From positions 907,001 to 971,000 of the forward strand of contig NZ_CP014227.1 in the NCBI RefSeq assembly GCF_001553545.1: a stretch of DNA of 64,000 nt, given 5' to 3'. The notes under the pieces were generated by a model. That model did not search any database. It was not told where the DNA came from and saw only the letters and a program-made list of their open reading frames with translations. The first letter of the stretch is position 1. The number at the start of each line of letters is the position of its first letter. Positions 18,775 to 26,394 of the stretch are shown here, piece after piece. Position numbers and translations under genes: made by a program. Source of the DNA: Capnocytophaga haemolytica (lineage in GTDB: Bacteria > Bacteroidota > Bacteroidia > Flavobacteriales > Flavobacteriaceae).

Positions 18775-19446
18775 TTATGCCAATACTTCGAGCATCTTAT
18801 CTATAACACTCTCTATACAAGCCGTTTGCGAAATAAGAACCCGATCTGTATATTTACGTACTGCCGCAGCTGTCGTCTCACCAATGCACACTGCCCAAGC
18901 CCTACCCAGCGCATTCTTTTCACTAAAACTCTCTACCGCAGTTGGGCTACAAAAAAGTACAACGTCTACGTCGTCAACTATCTTTTTCGATGTCAAAACA
19001 GTCCTATAAACGATCCGTTCATCAACTGAAAAACCTCTCTCCTTCAAGAAATTAGGGAGCGTATCCAACGCTTTATCCCCTTTAAGGAATAGCACACTTC
19101 CTCCCTTTTGAAACAAATTGCCCTCTGAGAGCATCACTGTAATAAGCGCTTTAGCACTCTCTGCCCAAAGCAACACCTGAAAGCCCTTCTTAGAGAGCCT
19201 CGCCGCCGTCTTTGCCCCCACTGCCAAAACAGGCATCCTCCGAAGCGCTTCTATTTCCTTCATTTGCAGCATACTGCGCACTGCATTGCCACTGGTAATA
19301 AGCAGTAGATCCGCTGTTGTAACTACCTCAATAGGCAACAATTGCACAACGATAAAGTCGTGTTCTATAAGCCGTACTCCGCCACTTACAAGCAAATGTT
19401 GCCGCAGCTCCTCAGTCAGTACCTTTGTAGATAAAACAGTTTTCAT
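18775..19446 (-). CDS. hemD: Uroporphyrinogen-III synthase
   Basis: A 223-aa HemD-fold protein that closes hydroxymethylbilane into uroporphyrinogen III in heme biosynthesis. The sequence shows the two-domain pattern of the divergent family: TADLLLITSGNAVRSM (substrate-facing loop), PVLAVGAKTAARLSKKGFQV, VLFLKGDKALDTLPNFLKERGFSVDERIVYRT, DVDVVLFCSPTAVESF and CIGETTAAAVRKY. HemD sequences are poorly conserved, but these motifs are characteristic. It lies alone between the RNase E/G terminator and the DUF2339 gene. No other hem genes are in the window. Confidence 0.88.
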   Translation of the reverse strand: MKTVLSTKVLTEELRQHLLVSGGVRLIEHDFIVVQLLPIEVVTTADLLLITSGNAVRSMLQMKEIEALRRMPVLAVGAKTAARLSKKGFQVLLWAESAKALITVMLSEGNLFQKGGSVLFLKGDKALDTLPNFLKERGFSVDERIVYRTVLTSKKIVDDVDVVLFCSPTAVESFSEKNALGRAWAVCIGETTAAAVRKYTDRVLISQTACIESVIDKMLEVLA

Positions 19447-19455
19447 ATTGTTGTA

Positions 19456-19500
19456 TAAAAAAACTCGGTATACAACACAAATGATGTCATATACCGAGTT
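19456..19500 (-). terminator. Intrinsic terminator of the HU-bL38-RNase E/G operon
   Basis: Inverted repeat of 11 bp (AACTCGGTATA 19462-19472 / TATACCGAGTT 19490-19500), loop 17 bases, followed on the minus strand by seven T. It lies 9 bp after the rne stop. Confidence 0.8.
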
Positions 19501-19508
19501 GTGATTCT

Positions 19509-21050
19509 TTAAAGAGGCGTCCCTTCATTGGTTTTAAAGCGATATTCCAAATACGAATACGCATCGCGAGGCAACACTTTGATCCATCGCTTGTATTTGA
19601 AAAACCATTTCAGGCGTAACGACAGCAACCCGTTAGTGAAATATGCTGCCACAAAAGGGTGTGCATTCAGCACAATCTTGCCCTTATAAGCATCCTCCTT
19701 AATAATACTTTCAAGCTCTGCGTTGATTTTATCAACCAGAACGATGGGCGCTTCTATTTCGCCCAATTTACTTGGATTTTCCTCCTTTGTTTTGATGTTG
19801 AGTTCTTGGCGCACCCGCTGCCTTGTAATCTGGATAAGCCCAAACTTGCTCGGTGGTAGTATTTTGTGCTTCGCACGGTCTTCGCTCATCTCCTTACGCA
19901 GATGGTCAAAAAGCGTGCGGCGGTTCTCTGAGCTGCCCATATCGATGAAGTCCACCACGATGATGCCACCCATATCGCGAAGCCTGAGCTGCCGAGCAAT
20001 CTCCGTCGCAGCGATCAAGTTCACCGACAGCGCCGTCGTCTCTTGGTCATTCGCCTTGTTCGAATGGTTGCCACTGTTCACGTCGATCACGTGCAAAGCC
20101 TCCGTATGCTCAATCACAAGATAAGCCCCCTTTGGCATCGACACCGTACGCCCAAAAGCCGTCTTTATCTGACGCTCAATGTGAAACTTCTCAAAAATCG
20201 GCACATTCGAACGGTAGAGCTTCACTATATCCTCCTTCTGCGGAGCGATCTCGTGTACATAGTGCTTCACCTGCTCGTAAAGAGGCTCGCTATCAACGTG
20301 TATACCCGTAAAAGTATCGTTGAACATATCGCGCAATATCGCCCCCGTACGGCTCACCTCGCTCATCACTTTCGAGGGGTAAACCGCCTTCTGTATCTTC
20401 TTACACATCAAAATCCAACGGTTGAAAAGCCCTTGCAAATCCTTGTCCAGTTCTGCAACCTTCTTACCTTCTGCCACCGTGCGCACTATCACGCCAAAGC
20501 CCTTGGGGCGCATCCCCTGCATCAGCTTCCTCAGGCGCTCCTTTTCCGCTTTACTATCAATCTTTTGCGAGATAGAAATCCTGTCAGAGAACGGCACCAA
20601 CACCAAGTAGCGCCCCGCTATCGACAGCTCCGAACTAATGCGCGGCCCCTTAGTAGATATCGGCTCTTTAACAATCTGCACCAGCACAGGCTGGTTCGGC
20701 TTAATCACCTCCGATATCACACCATTCTTGTCAATATCAGGCTCTAACGGAAAGTCCTTCAGCGAAAAATCTCGCAGCTTGCCCGAGATAATCATCTTTA
20801 CAAACTTCAACTGCGAAGCCAACTGCGGACCCAAGTCGTGATAATGCAAAAAAGCATCCTTCTCGTGCCCCACATTCACAAAAGCCGCATTCAGCCCCTG
20901 TATCGGCTTGCGTATCTTCGCCAACATAATGTCGCCTACACCCAAGCCATTCGTGTCTTCTTCCTTGTAAAGCTCAATCAGCCGCCCATCCCTAAGTAAA
21001 GCAAAATCAATGTAAGAGGAACCAGAACGAATAATTAATTCCTTATTCAC
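19509..21050 (-). CDS. rng: Ribonuclease E/G
   Basis: A 513-aa endoribonuclease of the RNase E/G family (rRNA maturation, mRNA decay). The N-terminus MNKELIIRSGSSYIDFALLRDGRLIEL leads into an S1 domain (GDIMLAKIRKPIQGLNAAFVNVGHEKDAFLHYHDL). A long insert to about residue 130 follows, then the catalytic DNase I-like part with Mg-binding Asp residues in HVIDVNSG (about 320) and VVDFIDMG (about 365), and the GLIQITRQRVR stretch. It lacks the long RNase E C-terminal scaffold, so RNase G-like is the better label. It is third in an HU - bL38-like - rng order on the minus strand. Confidence 0.93.
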   Translation of the reverse strand: MNKELIIRSGSSYIDFALLRDGRLIELYKEEDTNGLGVGDIMLAKIRKPIQGLNAAFVNVGHEKDAFLHYHDLGPQLASQLKFVKMIISGKLRDFSLKDFPLEPDIDKNGVISEVIKPNQPVLVQIVKEPISTKGPRISSELSIAGRYLVLVPFSDRISISQKIDSKAEKERLRKLMQGMRPKGFGVIVRTVAEGKKVAELDKDLQGLFNRWILMCKKIQKAVYPSKVMSEVSRTGAILRDMFNDTFTGIHVDSEPLYEQVKHYVHEIAPQKEDIVKLYRSNVPIFEKFHIERQIKTAFGRTVSMPKGAYLVIEHTEALHVIDVNSGNHSNKANDQETTALSVNLIAATEIARQLRLRDMGGIIVVDFIDMGSSENRRTLFDHLRKEMSEDRAKHKILPPSKFGLIQITRQRVRQELNIKTKEENPSKLGEIEAPIVLVDKINAELESIIKEDAYKGKIVLNAHPFVAAYFTNGLLSLRLKWFFKYKRWIKVLPRDAYSYLEYRFKTNEGTPL

Positions 21051-21195
21051 TCTTCTATGGATTTTTTAGTTAAACATTATAATATTTCAATGAACTTTTT
21101 TAAAGAAGATAGAAATTAGAAAACGCAGCACCTGCCAATCCAAGCCCTTACCCTTCCTAATTTCTAACCTCTTAAAGCGAAAAAGTAGTTAAAAA

Positions 21196-21285
21196 CTACT
21201 TCTTCTTGTGGCGATTAGCTCTCGCTCTCTTCTTACGTTTGTGGTTTGCCACTTTATGTCTCTTTCTTTTTTTACCGCTTGGCAT
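21196..21285 (-). CDS. 29-aa highly basic protein, probable ribosomal protein bL38-like
   Basis: Small frame below usual ORF cut-offs. It begins MPSGKKRKRHKVANHKRKK and ends RANRHKKK, with 18 of 29 residues Lys, Arg or His. It sits between HU and RNase E/G on the same strand, with an A-rich leader. The MPSGKKRKRHK opening is one I associate with a tiny protein conserved through Bacteroidetes and reported as ribosomal protein bL38 in the Flavobacterium ribosome. That identity is from memory and should be confirmed by alignment. The composition fits an rRNA-embedded tail rather than a folded enzyme. Confidence 0.75.
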   Translation of the reverse strand: MPSGKKRKRHKVANHKRKKRARANRHKKK

Positions 21286-21310
21286 AACTATTAAATTTAT
21301 AATTAATTAC

Positions 21311-21616
21311 TTATTTCTTCTTAGCTTTAGTCACTTTCACCTTAGCCTTTACACCTTCCACAAACACTTTCGCAGGCTTAAAAGCTGGTATATTATGCGC
21401 AGGAATCTTCAAGGTCGTATTCTTTGAAATATTACGTCCTGTCTTCTCTGCTCTGGTCTTGATAATAAAGCTACCAAAGCCACGTAAATACACATTCTCA
21501 CCGCTTTCCAATGAAGCGATTACTTCGTCCATAAAGTTTTCAACCGTCTGTTGAACATCGTTCTTATCAAGACCCAATTTCTCGGAAATCTTCGATACAA
21601 TTTCTGCTTTTGTCAT
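21311..21616 (-). CDS. HU-family DNA-binding protein
   Basis: HU/IHF-type nucleoid protein of 101 aa, counted from the ATG at 21616 (MTKAEIVSKISEKLGLDKNDV). A longer frame begins 48 bp upstream but overlaps the promoter region (TATCTTTG at 21662-21669 on the minus strand) and adds residues foreign to the family. The core (VENFMDEVIASLESGENVYLRGFGSFIIKTRAEKTGRNISKN), the arm (IPAHNIPAFKPAK) and helix are complete. A short Lys/Ala/Val tail (KAKVKVTKAKKK) extends the usual 90 residues. It is first gene of the operon with the bL38-like gene and rng. Confidence 0.95.
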   Translation of the reverse strand: MTKAEIVSKISEKLGLDKNDVQQTVENFMDEVIASLESGENVYLRGFGSFIIKTRAEKTGRNISKNTTLKIPAHNIPAFKPAKVFVEGVKAKVKVTKAKKK

Positions 21617-21661
21617 CTTTATATTTATTTTAATAAAATGATTAACGTTTCTTTCTGGCGG

Positions 21662-21694
21662 CAAAGATATGAATTAATTCTTTAACTCACACAA
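21662..21694 (-). promoter_or_regulatory. Promoter of the HU operon
   Basis: On the minus strand: TATCTTTG at 21662-21669 with a TTG at 21692-21694 (22 bases between). The leader to the start at 21616 is about 40 bases. Confidence 0.6.
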
Positions 21695-21788
21695 TGTTAT
21701 ACAAAAAAAATTACATCTAAACACTCATTATTTAGAGCACTTAGCCGCTCAATATATTATAACTTACTGATAAACAGCCCTAAGTAAA

Positions 21789-23021
21789 TCACTCCGCCAA
21801 TCTAACATTTTTTGTCACATCCTCCCAAAAATCAGGATACGACTTGCTCACCACCCCACTATTTTCGATTATAAGCCTCACTTTGAGCATCAACGGCGTA
21901 AAAGCCATCGCCATCCGATGGTCATCATAAGTAGCAATCCGCACCCCCGACTTCAACTTCGCTCCTGCCTCCAAGCACAGCGAGTCATCGCTCACTTCCA
22001 CCTTAGCCCCCATCTTCCTCATCTCCGTTTGCAGCGCCAAAAGCCTATCCGTCTCCTTAATTTTCAGCGTATGCAAGCCCCAAAGCTCACACCCAATACC
22101 CAGCCCCAAGCAAGTCACCGCCACCGTTTGCGCAATGTCAGGCGTAGCATTCAAATCCAAATCCAACACCTCAAGGCGCGGCGCACTCACCCTGCGAAGC
22201 CTAATGCCATCCCCCTCAAACACCGTATGCACCCCGAGCAACTCGTACAGCTCCACCAAAGCCCTATCACCCTGGTAGCTATCACCTTTAAAATACTTCA
22301 AACACAACTCCGTACCCACATCGTTCAGCGCCACAAAACTATACCAATAGCTCGCCGACGACCAGTCCGACTCAATGCGAAGAGCCCCTTTGCCTCTCAG
22401 CTCCCCCTCCTGAGGAAACACCTCAATACAATTGCCCTTCCACGAGGCGATACGCTTGCCAAAAACCTCCTGCAACAAGCTCACCGTCATCTCCAAATAA
22501 GGCCTGCTGGTAACACGCCCTTCAAGAGTAAGTTTCAGCCCCTCAGGTAAAAAAGGCGCTATCAACAACAATGCCGAGGCATACTGGCTGCTCACACCAC
22601 CCTCCATACGCACCTCACCACCACGCACCGCCACACCTTTAATATATAAAGGTGGAAAACCCTCGCGCTCCACATAGCTGATATCAGCCCCTAACGACCG
22701 TAAAGCGCTCACCAACACATCAATGGGGCGCTCTTTCATACGCCCCGAACCCGTCAAAAGCACCTCCCTGCCCTGCCTACAAGCAAAGTAAGCCGTCAGA
22801 AAACGCATCGCCGTGCCAGCGTAACCAATATCCACCTCTTGCCCTTTGCAAGCAAGCCCCTTCACCATCGCTACCGAGTCATCACTCGTAGAGGCATTCT
22901 CCAACTCCAATGAAGGCAGTAGTGCCTGCAACACCAACGCCCGCGCCGTCTCCGACTTCGAGCCACCCAAGTGCAAACAACCACCACTGCACAACACCGA
23001 TCGTTCTAAAACCTTATCCAA
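21789..23021 (-). CDS. aroA: 3-phosphoshikimate 1-carboxyvinyltransferase (EPSP synthase)
   Basis: Sixth step of the shikimate pathway: joins shikimate-3-phosphate and phosphoenolpyruvate. The 410-aa protein is somewhat short but complete. GGSKSETARALVLQALL carries the catalytic Lys region, GYAGTAMRFLTAYFA corresponds to the NAGTAMR-type motif, GVSSQYASALLLIAPFL the substrate site, DLNATPDIAQTVAVTCLG the central Asp region, LKIKETDRLLALQTEM the KETDR motif and TYDDHRMAMAF the DHR motif. It is a lone gene on the minus strand, and I see no clear consensus promoter in the 88 bp before it. Confidence 0.95.
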   Translation of the reverse strand: MDKVLERSVLCSGGCLHLGGSKSETARALVLQALLPSLELENASTSDDSVAMVKGLACKGQEVDIGYAGTAMRFLTAYFACRQGREVLLTGSGRMKERPIDVLVSALRSLGADISYVEREGFPPLYIKGVAVRGGEVRMEGGVSSQYASALLLIAPFLPEGLKLTLEGRVTSRPYLEMTVSLLQEVFGKRIASWKGNCIEVFPQEGELRGKGALRIESDWSSASYWYSFVALNDVGTELCLKYFKGDSYQGDRALVELYELLGVHTVFEGDGIRLRRVSAPRLEVLDLDLNATPDIAQTVAVTCLGLGIGCELWGLHTLKIKETDRLLALQTEMRKMGAKVEVSDDSLCLEAGAKLKSGVRIATYDDHRMAMAFTPLMLKVRLIIENSGVVSKSYPDFWEDVTKNVRLAE

Positions 23022-23109
23022 AACCTTTCACTTTAAGCCATAAAAAGCACACCCAGCCCATCTGCACAAGCTGAGAACCCAAGCAAAAACAAGCTATTCC
23101 CCTTACAGG

Positions 23110-23514
23110 TTAATCCCATTTGTGCCTATGCGAAACAGCCATCTTGCCCCCGCCTGTAAAGCATAACACCAATGCGCCAAACATAAACAAGGCAGGCAAC
23201 TCAGGCGCCCAACCACCGTGCTCCGTCGTTGCAAAAAGTACATTAGAGTACGCCAGATAAAGCGTCATAAGCCCACCGAGGAACATCACAAAAGCCGCCC
23301 CACGCGTGCGGAAACCCAACACTACAAATAGCGGTGCGATAATCTCGCTGAGGAACACCAAGTACGCAATCCAAAAAGGCAAACCCTTATCCACCAGCGT
23401 ACTCTTCACATAATCAAGCGCCGCAGGGTGCACTAACTTATTGATACCGTGAGGGATCATTAGCAAACCCACAGTCAGGCGCAAAATCAACAATCCTGAA
23501 TTCACATTTCTCAT
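23110..23514 (-). CDS. DoxX family membrane protein
   Basis: A 134-aa inner-membrane protein with four predicted helices. The family signature is present: LLILRLTVGLLMIPHGINKLVHP at the start, FWIAYLVFLSEIIAPLFVVLGFRTRGAA in the middle and LPALFMFGALVLCFTGGGKMAV near the end. DoxX/DUF4870-like proteins have been linked to thiosulfate oxidation and redox control, but the role here is unknown. It is a single gene with its own promoter at 23544-23575. Confidence 0.9.
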   Translation of the reverse strand: MRNVNSGLLILRLTVGLLMIPHGINKLVHPAALDYVKSTLVDKGLPFWIAYLVFLSEIIAPLFVVLGFRTRGAAFVMFLGGLMTLYLAYSNVLFATTEHGGWAPELPALFMFGALVLCFTGGGKMAVSHRHKWD

Positions 23515-23543
23515 AATACAATGCTTTTAAATATAAATCACCG

Positions 23544-23575
23544 CAAAGGTAAGAACTTTTATTGAAACACACAAA
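23544..23575 (-). promoter_or_regulatory. Promoter of the DoxX gene
   Basis: On the minus strand: TACCTTTG at 23544-23551 and TTTG at 23572-23575, 20 bases apart; the start codon lies 29 bases downstream. Confidence 0.7.
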
Positions 23576-23663
23576 TAATTAGCACTATTTAACGCTATTT
23601 TTCAAGAAATTTGTTTAAACTTTATCTTCTTTAGTACTCTCTGGTGGCCTTGGAGGCGTGGCT

Positions 23664-23814
23664 GAGAAAATCATAGGAACGAGCGTAGAAAATCTCTACT
23701 GTTTGAGCGACCGCAGGGAGCGAGTTTAGAGATTTTTAGCGAGGGACGTTGATTTTCTCGCCTAAGCATCCACAGCCTTGATTTTTTGGTTCTTTTGTAT
23801 CAAGACAAAAGAAC
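23664..23814. repeat. Compound inverted-repeat element in intergenic DNA
   Basis: Nested palindromes: GAGAAAATCA (23664-23673) with TGATTTTCTC (23750-23759), enclosing AAAATCTCTA (23689-23698) with TAGAGATTTT (23727-23736). A separate perfect 10-bp hairpin follows, GTTCTTTTGT (23789-23798) / ACAAAAGAAC (23805-23814). The layout resembles dispersed non-coding palindromic repeats found between genes in Bacteroidetes; that comparison is from memory. Only one copy is in the window. Confidence 0.65.
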
Positions 23815-23930
23815 AAAAAGAAAAACAACTGAGTTGAGCTATATCAACTATTTGGGATTAAAAGTTTAAACCGCTTTCAAGAAAAAAATACAACTAAAAA
23901 TAAAACACACAACACAATTTATACCCTATA

Positions 23931-23982
23931 CATTTACATTCTCCTTTACATTTACATTTTCATTAACATTTACATTTACATT
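23931..23982 (+). repeat. TTTACATT-type low-complexity tract (second copy)
   Basis: About 50 bp of imperfect CATTTACATT / CTTTACATTT iterations ending ACATTTACATTA right before the G-rich minisatellite, as at 5731-5791. Confidence 0.8.
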
Positions 23983-23983
23983 A

Positions 23984-24033
23984 GGGGTCAAGATGGGGTG
24001 CCATTGGGGTCAAGGTGGGGTGCCATTGGGGGC
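23984..24033 (+). repeat. G-rich minisatellite, alternating 11-bp units
   Basis: Four 11-bp units of the form GGGGT plus six bases: GGGGTCAAGAT, GGGGTGCCATT, GGGGTCAAGGT, GGGGTGCCATT (23984-24027), then GGGGGC. The period and the GGGGT core are the same as in the minisatellite at 5793, but the six-base filler differs, giving a 22-bp higher-order repeat. Confidence 0.88.
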
Positions 24034-24080
24034 AAACACTCACAAAAACAAACACATACCAAATCACCCGAACACCTAAA

Positions 24081-24106
24081 CGGATACACAACGGATACAC
24101 AACGGA
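24081..24106 (+). repeat. 11-bp direct repeat CGGATACACAA
   Basis: Two perfect copies (24081-24091, 24092-24102) plus CGGA, 53 bp beyond the G-rich array. It is a third array with an 11-bp period in this noncoding segment. Confidence 0.75.
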
Positions 24107-24191
24107 AGCCCAAAAACTACCCCCACAAAGCAACCTATAAAAAATATAGAAATTTAACATTATATTAACATTTAGATAATAGAATAACCCC

Positions 24192-24199
24192 TAACTTTG
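24192..24199 (+). promoter_or_regulatory. -7 element of the modABC operon
   Basis: TAACTTTG at 24192-24199, 41 bases upstream of the modA ATG. No good -33 TTTG was found at the expected distance, so the promoter may be weak or activator-dependent. Confidence 0.5.
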
Positions 24200-24239
24200 C
24201 CATCAGTTAAATAAGTCATAACGAAAAAACAATAAGAAA

Positions 24240-25004
24240 ATGAAAAGAATCATCACCTTACTAATCCTAATCCTCACTGCAAGTGCCCCACTGAGGGCGC
24301 AAAGCAATAGTGAAATCACCGTAGCTGCGGCTGCCAACCTGCGCTACGTCCTGCCCGAATTAGTCAGCGCTTACCACAAGGAATACCCTAAAAACCAGCT
24401 GACGATCACCTATGGCGCCTCAGGCACCTTCACCCAGCAGATCCTAAATGGCGCCCCCTTCGACCTCTTCCTCTCAGCCGATACTGCCAAGCCCGAAAAG
24501 CTCCATCAAGCAGGAAAAACCGTCGGCGAGGTAACCCCTTACGCCTATGGCAAGCTCGCTTTGTGGAGTAAGAACTACAACCCTTCCGTCGGGCTTAAGC
24601 TCCTCACCGACCCTAAAATCAAGAAGATAGCCATTGCAAAGCCCGAACTTGCCCCCTATGGTGCCGCCGCTGTCGAAGCCCTCAAAAAAGCACAACTATA
24701 TTCAAAAGTAGAAAACAAAATTGTATGGGCTGACAACATAGGGGCTGCCGCCCAATACGCCGCAACAGGCAGCGCCGATGTAGGCTTTATCGCCCTTTCA
24801 AGCGCCGTAGCTACCGAGATGAAAGGAAAGGGTAAGTACCTCATCCTTAAAGAAGCACAAACCACCCCCATCCCACAAGCTGCCGTAGTGCTCGCCACCC
24901 CAAAAGCCAAAGAAGCACAACACTTCCTCGACTATATCACTAACTCCAAAGTGCAGAAGATATGGCAGAAATACGGCTATGCCCTCCCCATCAAAAAGAA
25001 ATAA
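24240..25004 (+). CDS. modA: Molybdate ABC transporter, substrate-binding protein
   Basis: A 254-aa periplasmic binding protein with a signal peptide (residues 1-20, ending LRAQ). Mature motifs match ModA: EITVAAAANLRYVLPELVSAY, LTITYGASGTFTQQILNGAPFDLFLSADTAKPEKL, YAYGKLALWS, PYGAAAVEALKKAQL and DVGFIALSSAV. These form the oxyanion-binding Ser/Ala/Tyr positions. It delivers molybdate or tungstate to ModBC for molybdenum-cofactor enzymes. It is first in a three-gene operon (6 bp to modB). No moa/moe genes or ModE regulator are in the window. Confidence 0.95.
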   Translation: MKRIITLLILILTASAPLRAQSNSEITVAAAANLRYVLPELVSAYHKEYPKNQLTITYGASGTFTQQILNGAPFDLFLSADTAKPEKLHQAGKTVGEVTPYAYGKLALWSKNYNPSVGLKLLTDPKIKKIAIAKPELAPYGAAAVEALKKAQLYSKVENKIVWADNIGAAAQYAATGSADVGFIALSSAVATEMKGKGKYLILKEAQTTPIPQAAVVLATPKAKEAQHFLDYITNSKVQKIWQKYGYALPIKKK

Positions 25005-25010
25005 ACCCCT

Positions 25011-25688
25011 ATGGATAGCGATTTCCTCTACACCCTCCTGCTGACAGGCAAACTCGCCCTCCTGACCACCTTGGTACTATTGGCGATAGGCTTCCCCATA
25101 GCCTATTGGCTCAACTACAGTAAGATAAAAGCTAAAATCCTCATCGAGACCCTCATTGCAATGCCGATGGTACTACCACCGACAGTATTAGGCTACTACA
25201 TCTTAGTTGCCCTTCGCCCTGAGAGTCCTATGGGGCACTTCTTTGAGCAAGTCTTCGACAAGCGATTGGCTTTCAGTTTTGAAGGAATACTCATTGCCAG
25301 CATCATCACCAATCTACCCTTTATGATACAGCCCCTACAAAGTGGATTTGCCTCCCTCGGTGAAGAGCTGCGCGAGGCTGCCTACACTATGGGTAAATCA
25401 AAGACCATAACACTGCTCAAAGTGCTCATCCCCAACATACGCCCCTCGATTATCACTGCCATAGCGCTCACCTTTGCCCACTGCATTGGCGAGTTCGGCG
25501 TAGTGATAATGGTCGGTGGCAGTATCCCTCACGAAACCCGCATCGCCTCTATCGCCATTTACGACGAGGTACAAGCCATCAACTTTGAGGCGGCCAACCG
25601 CTACGCACTCATCCTTTTTGTGCTTTCATTCAGTATCTTACTGCTGATATTCAGCGTCAATCGTAAGTTTAAAATCACCTACCGATGA
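25011..25688 (+). CDS. modB: Molybdate ABC transporter, permease
   Basis: A 225-aa inner-membrane permease with five or six helices (LLLTGKLALLTTLVLLAIGFPIAYWL; ETLIAMPMVLPPTVLGYYILV). The cytoplasmic EAA loop that docks ModC is visible (EELREAAYTMGKSKTITLLKVLIPNIRPSI), followed by HCIGEFGVVIMVGGSIP. Length is normal for ModB. The stop overlaps the modC start by 4 bp, indicating coupled translation. Confidence 0.95.
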   Translation: MDSDFLYTLLLTGKLALLTTLVLLAIGFPIAYWLNYSKIKAKILIETLIAMPMVLPPTVLGYYILVALRPESPMGHFFEQVFDKRLAFSFEGILIASIITNLPFMIQPLQSGFASLGEELREAAYTMGKSKTITLLKVLIPNIRPSIITAIALTFAHCIGEFGVVIMVGGSIPHETRIASIAIYDEVQAINFEAANRYALILFVLSFSILLLIFSVNRKFKITYR

Positions 25689-26299
25689 TATATATCCGCC
25701 TTAAGCAAGCCGTTCAATCCGCTGAAGGAAAGAAAACCATCAGCGTAGATACCACCCTCGCTCTGAACACCATCACAGGCGTATTCGGTGCCTCAGGGCA
25801 GGGAAAAACAACCCTCTTCAAGGTCGTCGCAGGGCTGCTTTACCCCGATGAAGGTTTGGTGATATACAACGACAAGACTTTTGTAGATACAACCAAAAGG
25901 ATAAACCTCCCTCCACAGCAGCGCCATGTAGCCCTGATGTTTCAGAGTTATGCTCTATTCCCCAATATGACTGCTGAAGAAAACCTATTCTTCGCCCAGA
26001 AAACAAAAGATAGTAAGGCAGTAGATTACTTATTAGATTATTTGGAGATGAGCGCCTTAAGGAATAGAAAGCCTCATCAGCTCTCGGGCGGGCAGCAGCA
26101 GCGCATCGCCTTTGCCCGCGCTCTCTTGCAGCCTTCTGACATCCTCCTCTTGGACGAACCCTTCTCTGCCGTAGATACGCCTATGCGCCAAAAGATGATG
26201 CAGCTGCTCACCGAAGCACAGCAACGCACCACCATCTTGATCATCTCTCACAACCGCGAGGAGCTTACCCCTATACTCACTAAAGCAATTAGCATATAG
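25685..26299 (+). CDS. modC: Molybdate ABC transporter, ATP-binding protein (short form)
   Basis: A 204-aa ABC ATPase. Walker A GASGQGKTT, Q-loop ALMFQSYALFPNM, signature HQLSGGQQQRIAFARALL, Walker B DILLLDEPFSAVD and the switch His in IISHNREEL are all intact. The usual ModC has an extra C-terminal MOP/TOBE domain of over 100 residues for molybdate feedback. That is absent here, so the importer probably lacks trans-inhibition. It ends at a hairpin shared with the convergent nhaD gene. Confidence 0.92.
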   Translation: MIYIRLKQAVQSAEGKKTISVDTTLALNTITGVFGASGQGKTTLFKVVAGLLYPDEGLVIYNDKTFVDTTKRINLPPQQRHVALMFQSYALFPNMTAEENLFFAQKTKDSKAVDYLLDYLEMSALRNRKPHQLSGGQQQRIAFARALLQPSDILLLDEPFSAVDTPMRQKMMQLLTEAQQRTTILIISHNREELTPILTKAISI

Positions 26300-26337
26300 T
26301 ATTCAGTATTCAGATTGCTGACTAAAAACTAAAATAT

Positions 26338-26368
26338 ATCCCGAGCACTATATCATGGCGCTCGGGAT
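26338..26368. terminator. Bidirectional hairpin between modC and nhaD
   Basis: ATCCCGAGC (26338-26346) pairs with GCTCGGGAT (26360-26368), loop 13 bases. The minus strand runs into ATATATTTTAGTTTTTAG beyond it, the plus strand into GATTTCTA. It lies between two convergent genes. Confidence 0.65.
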
Positions 26369-26394
26369 GATTTCTACATACTATACATCGAATG

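Noticed and set aside
21206..21427. 73-codon plus-strand frame over the bL38-like and HU genes
   Set aside because: It is antisense to two convincing genes and its sequence is only the mirror of their basic codons.
21617..21664. Longer HU start
   Set aside because: The extension lies next to the promoter element and does not resemble HU N-termini.
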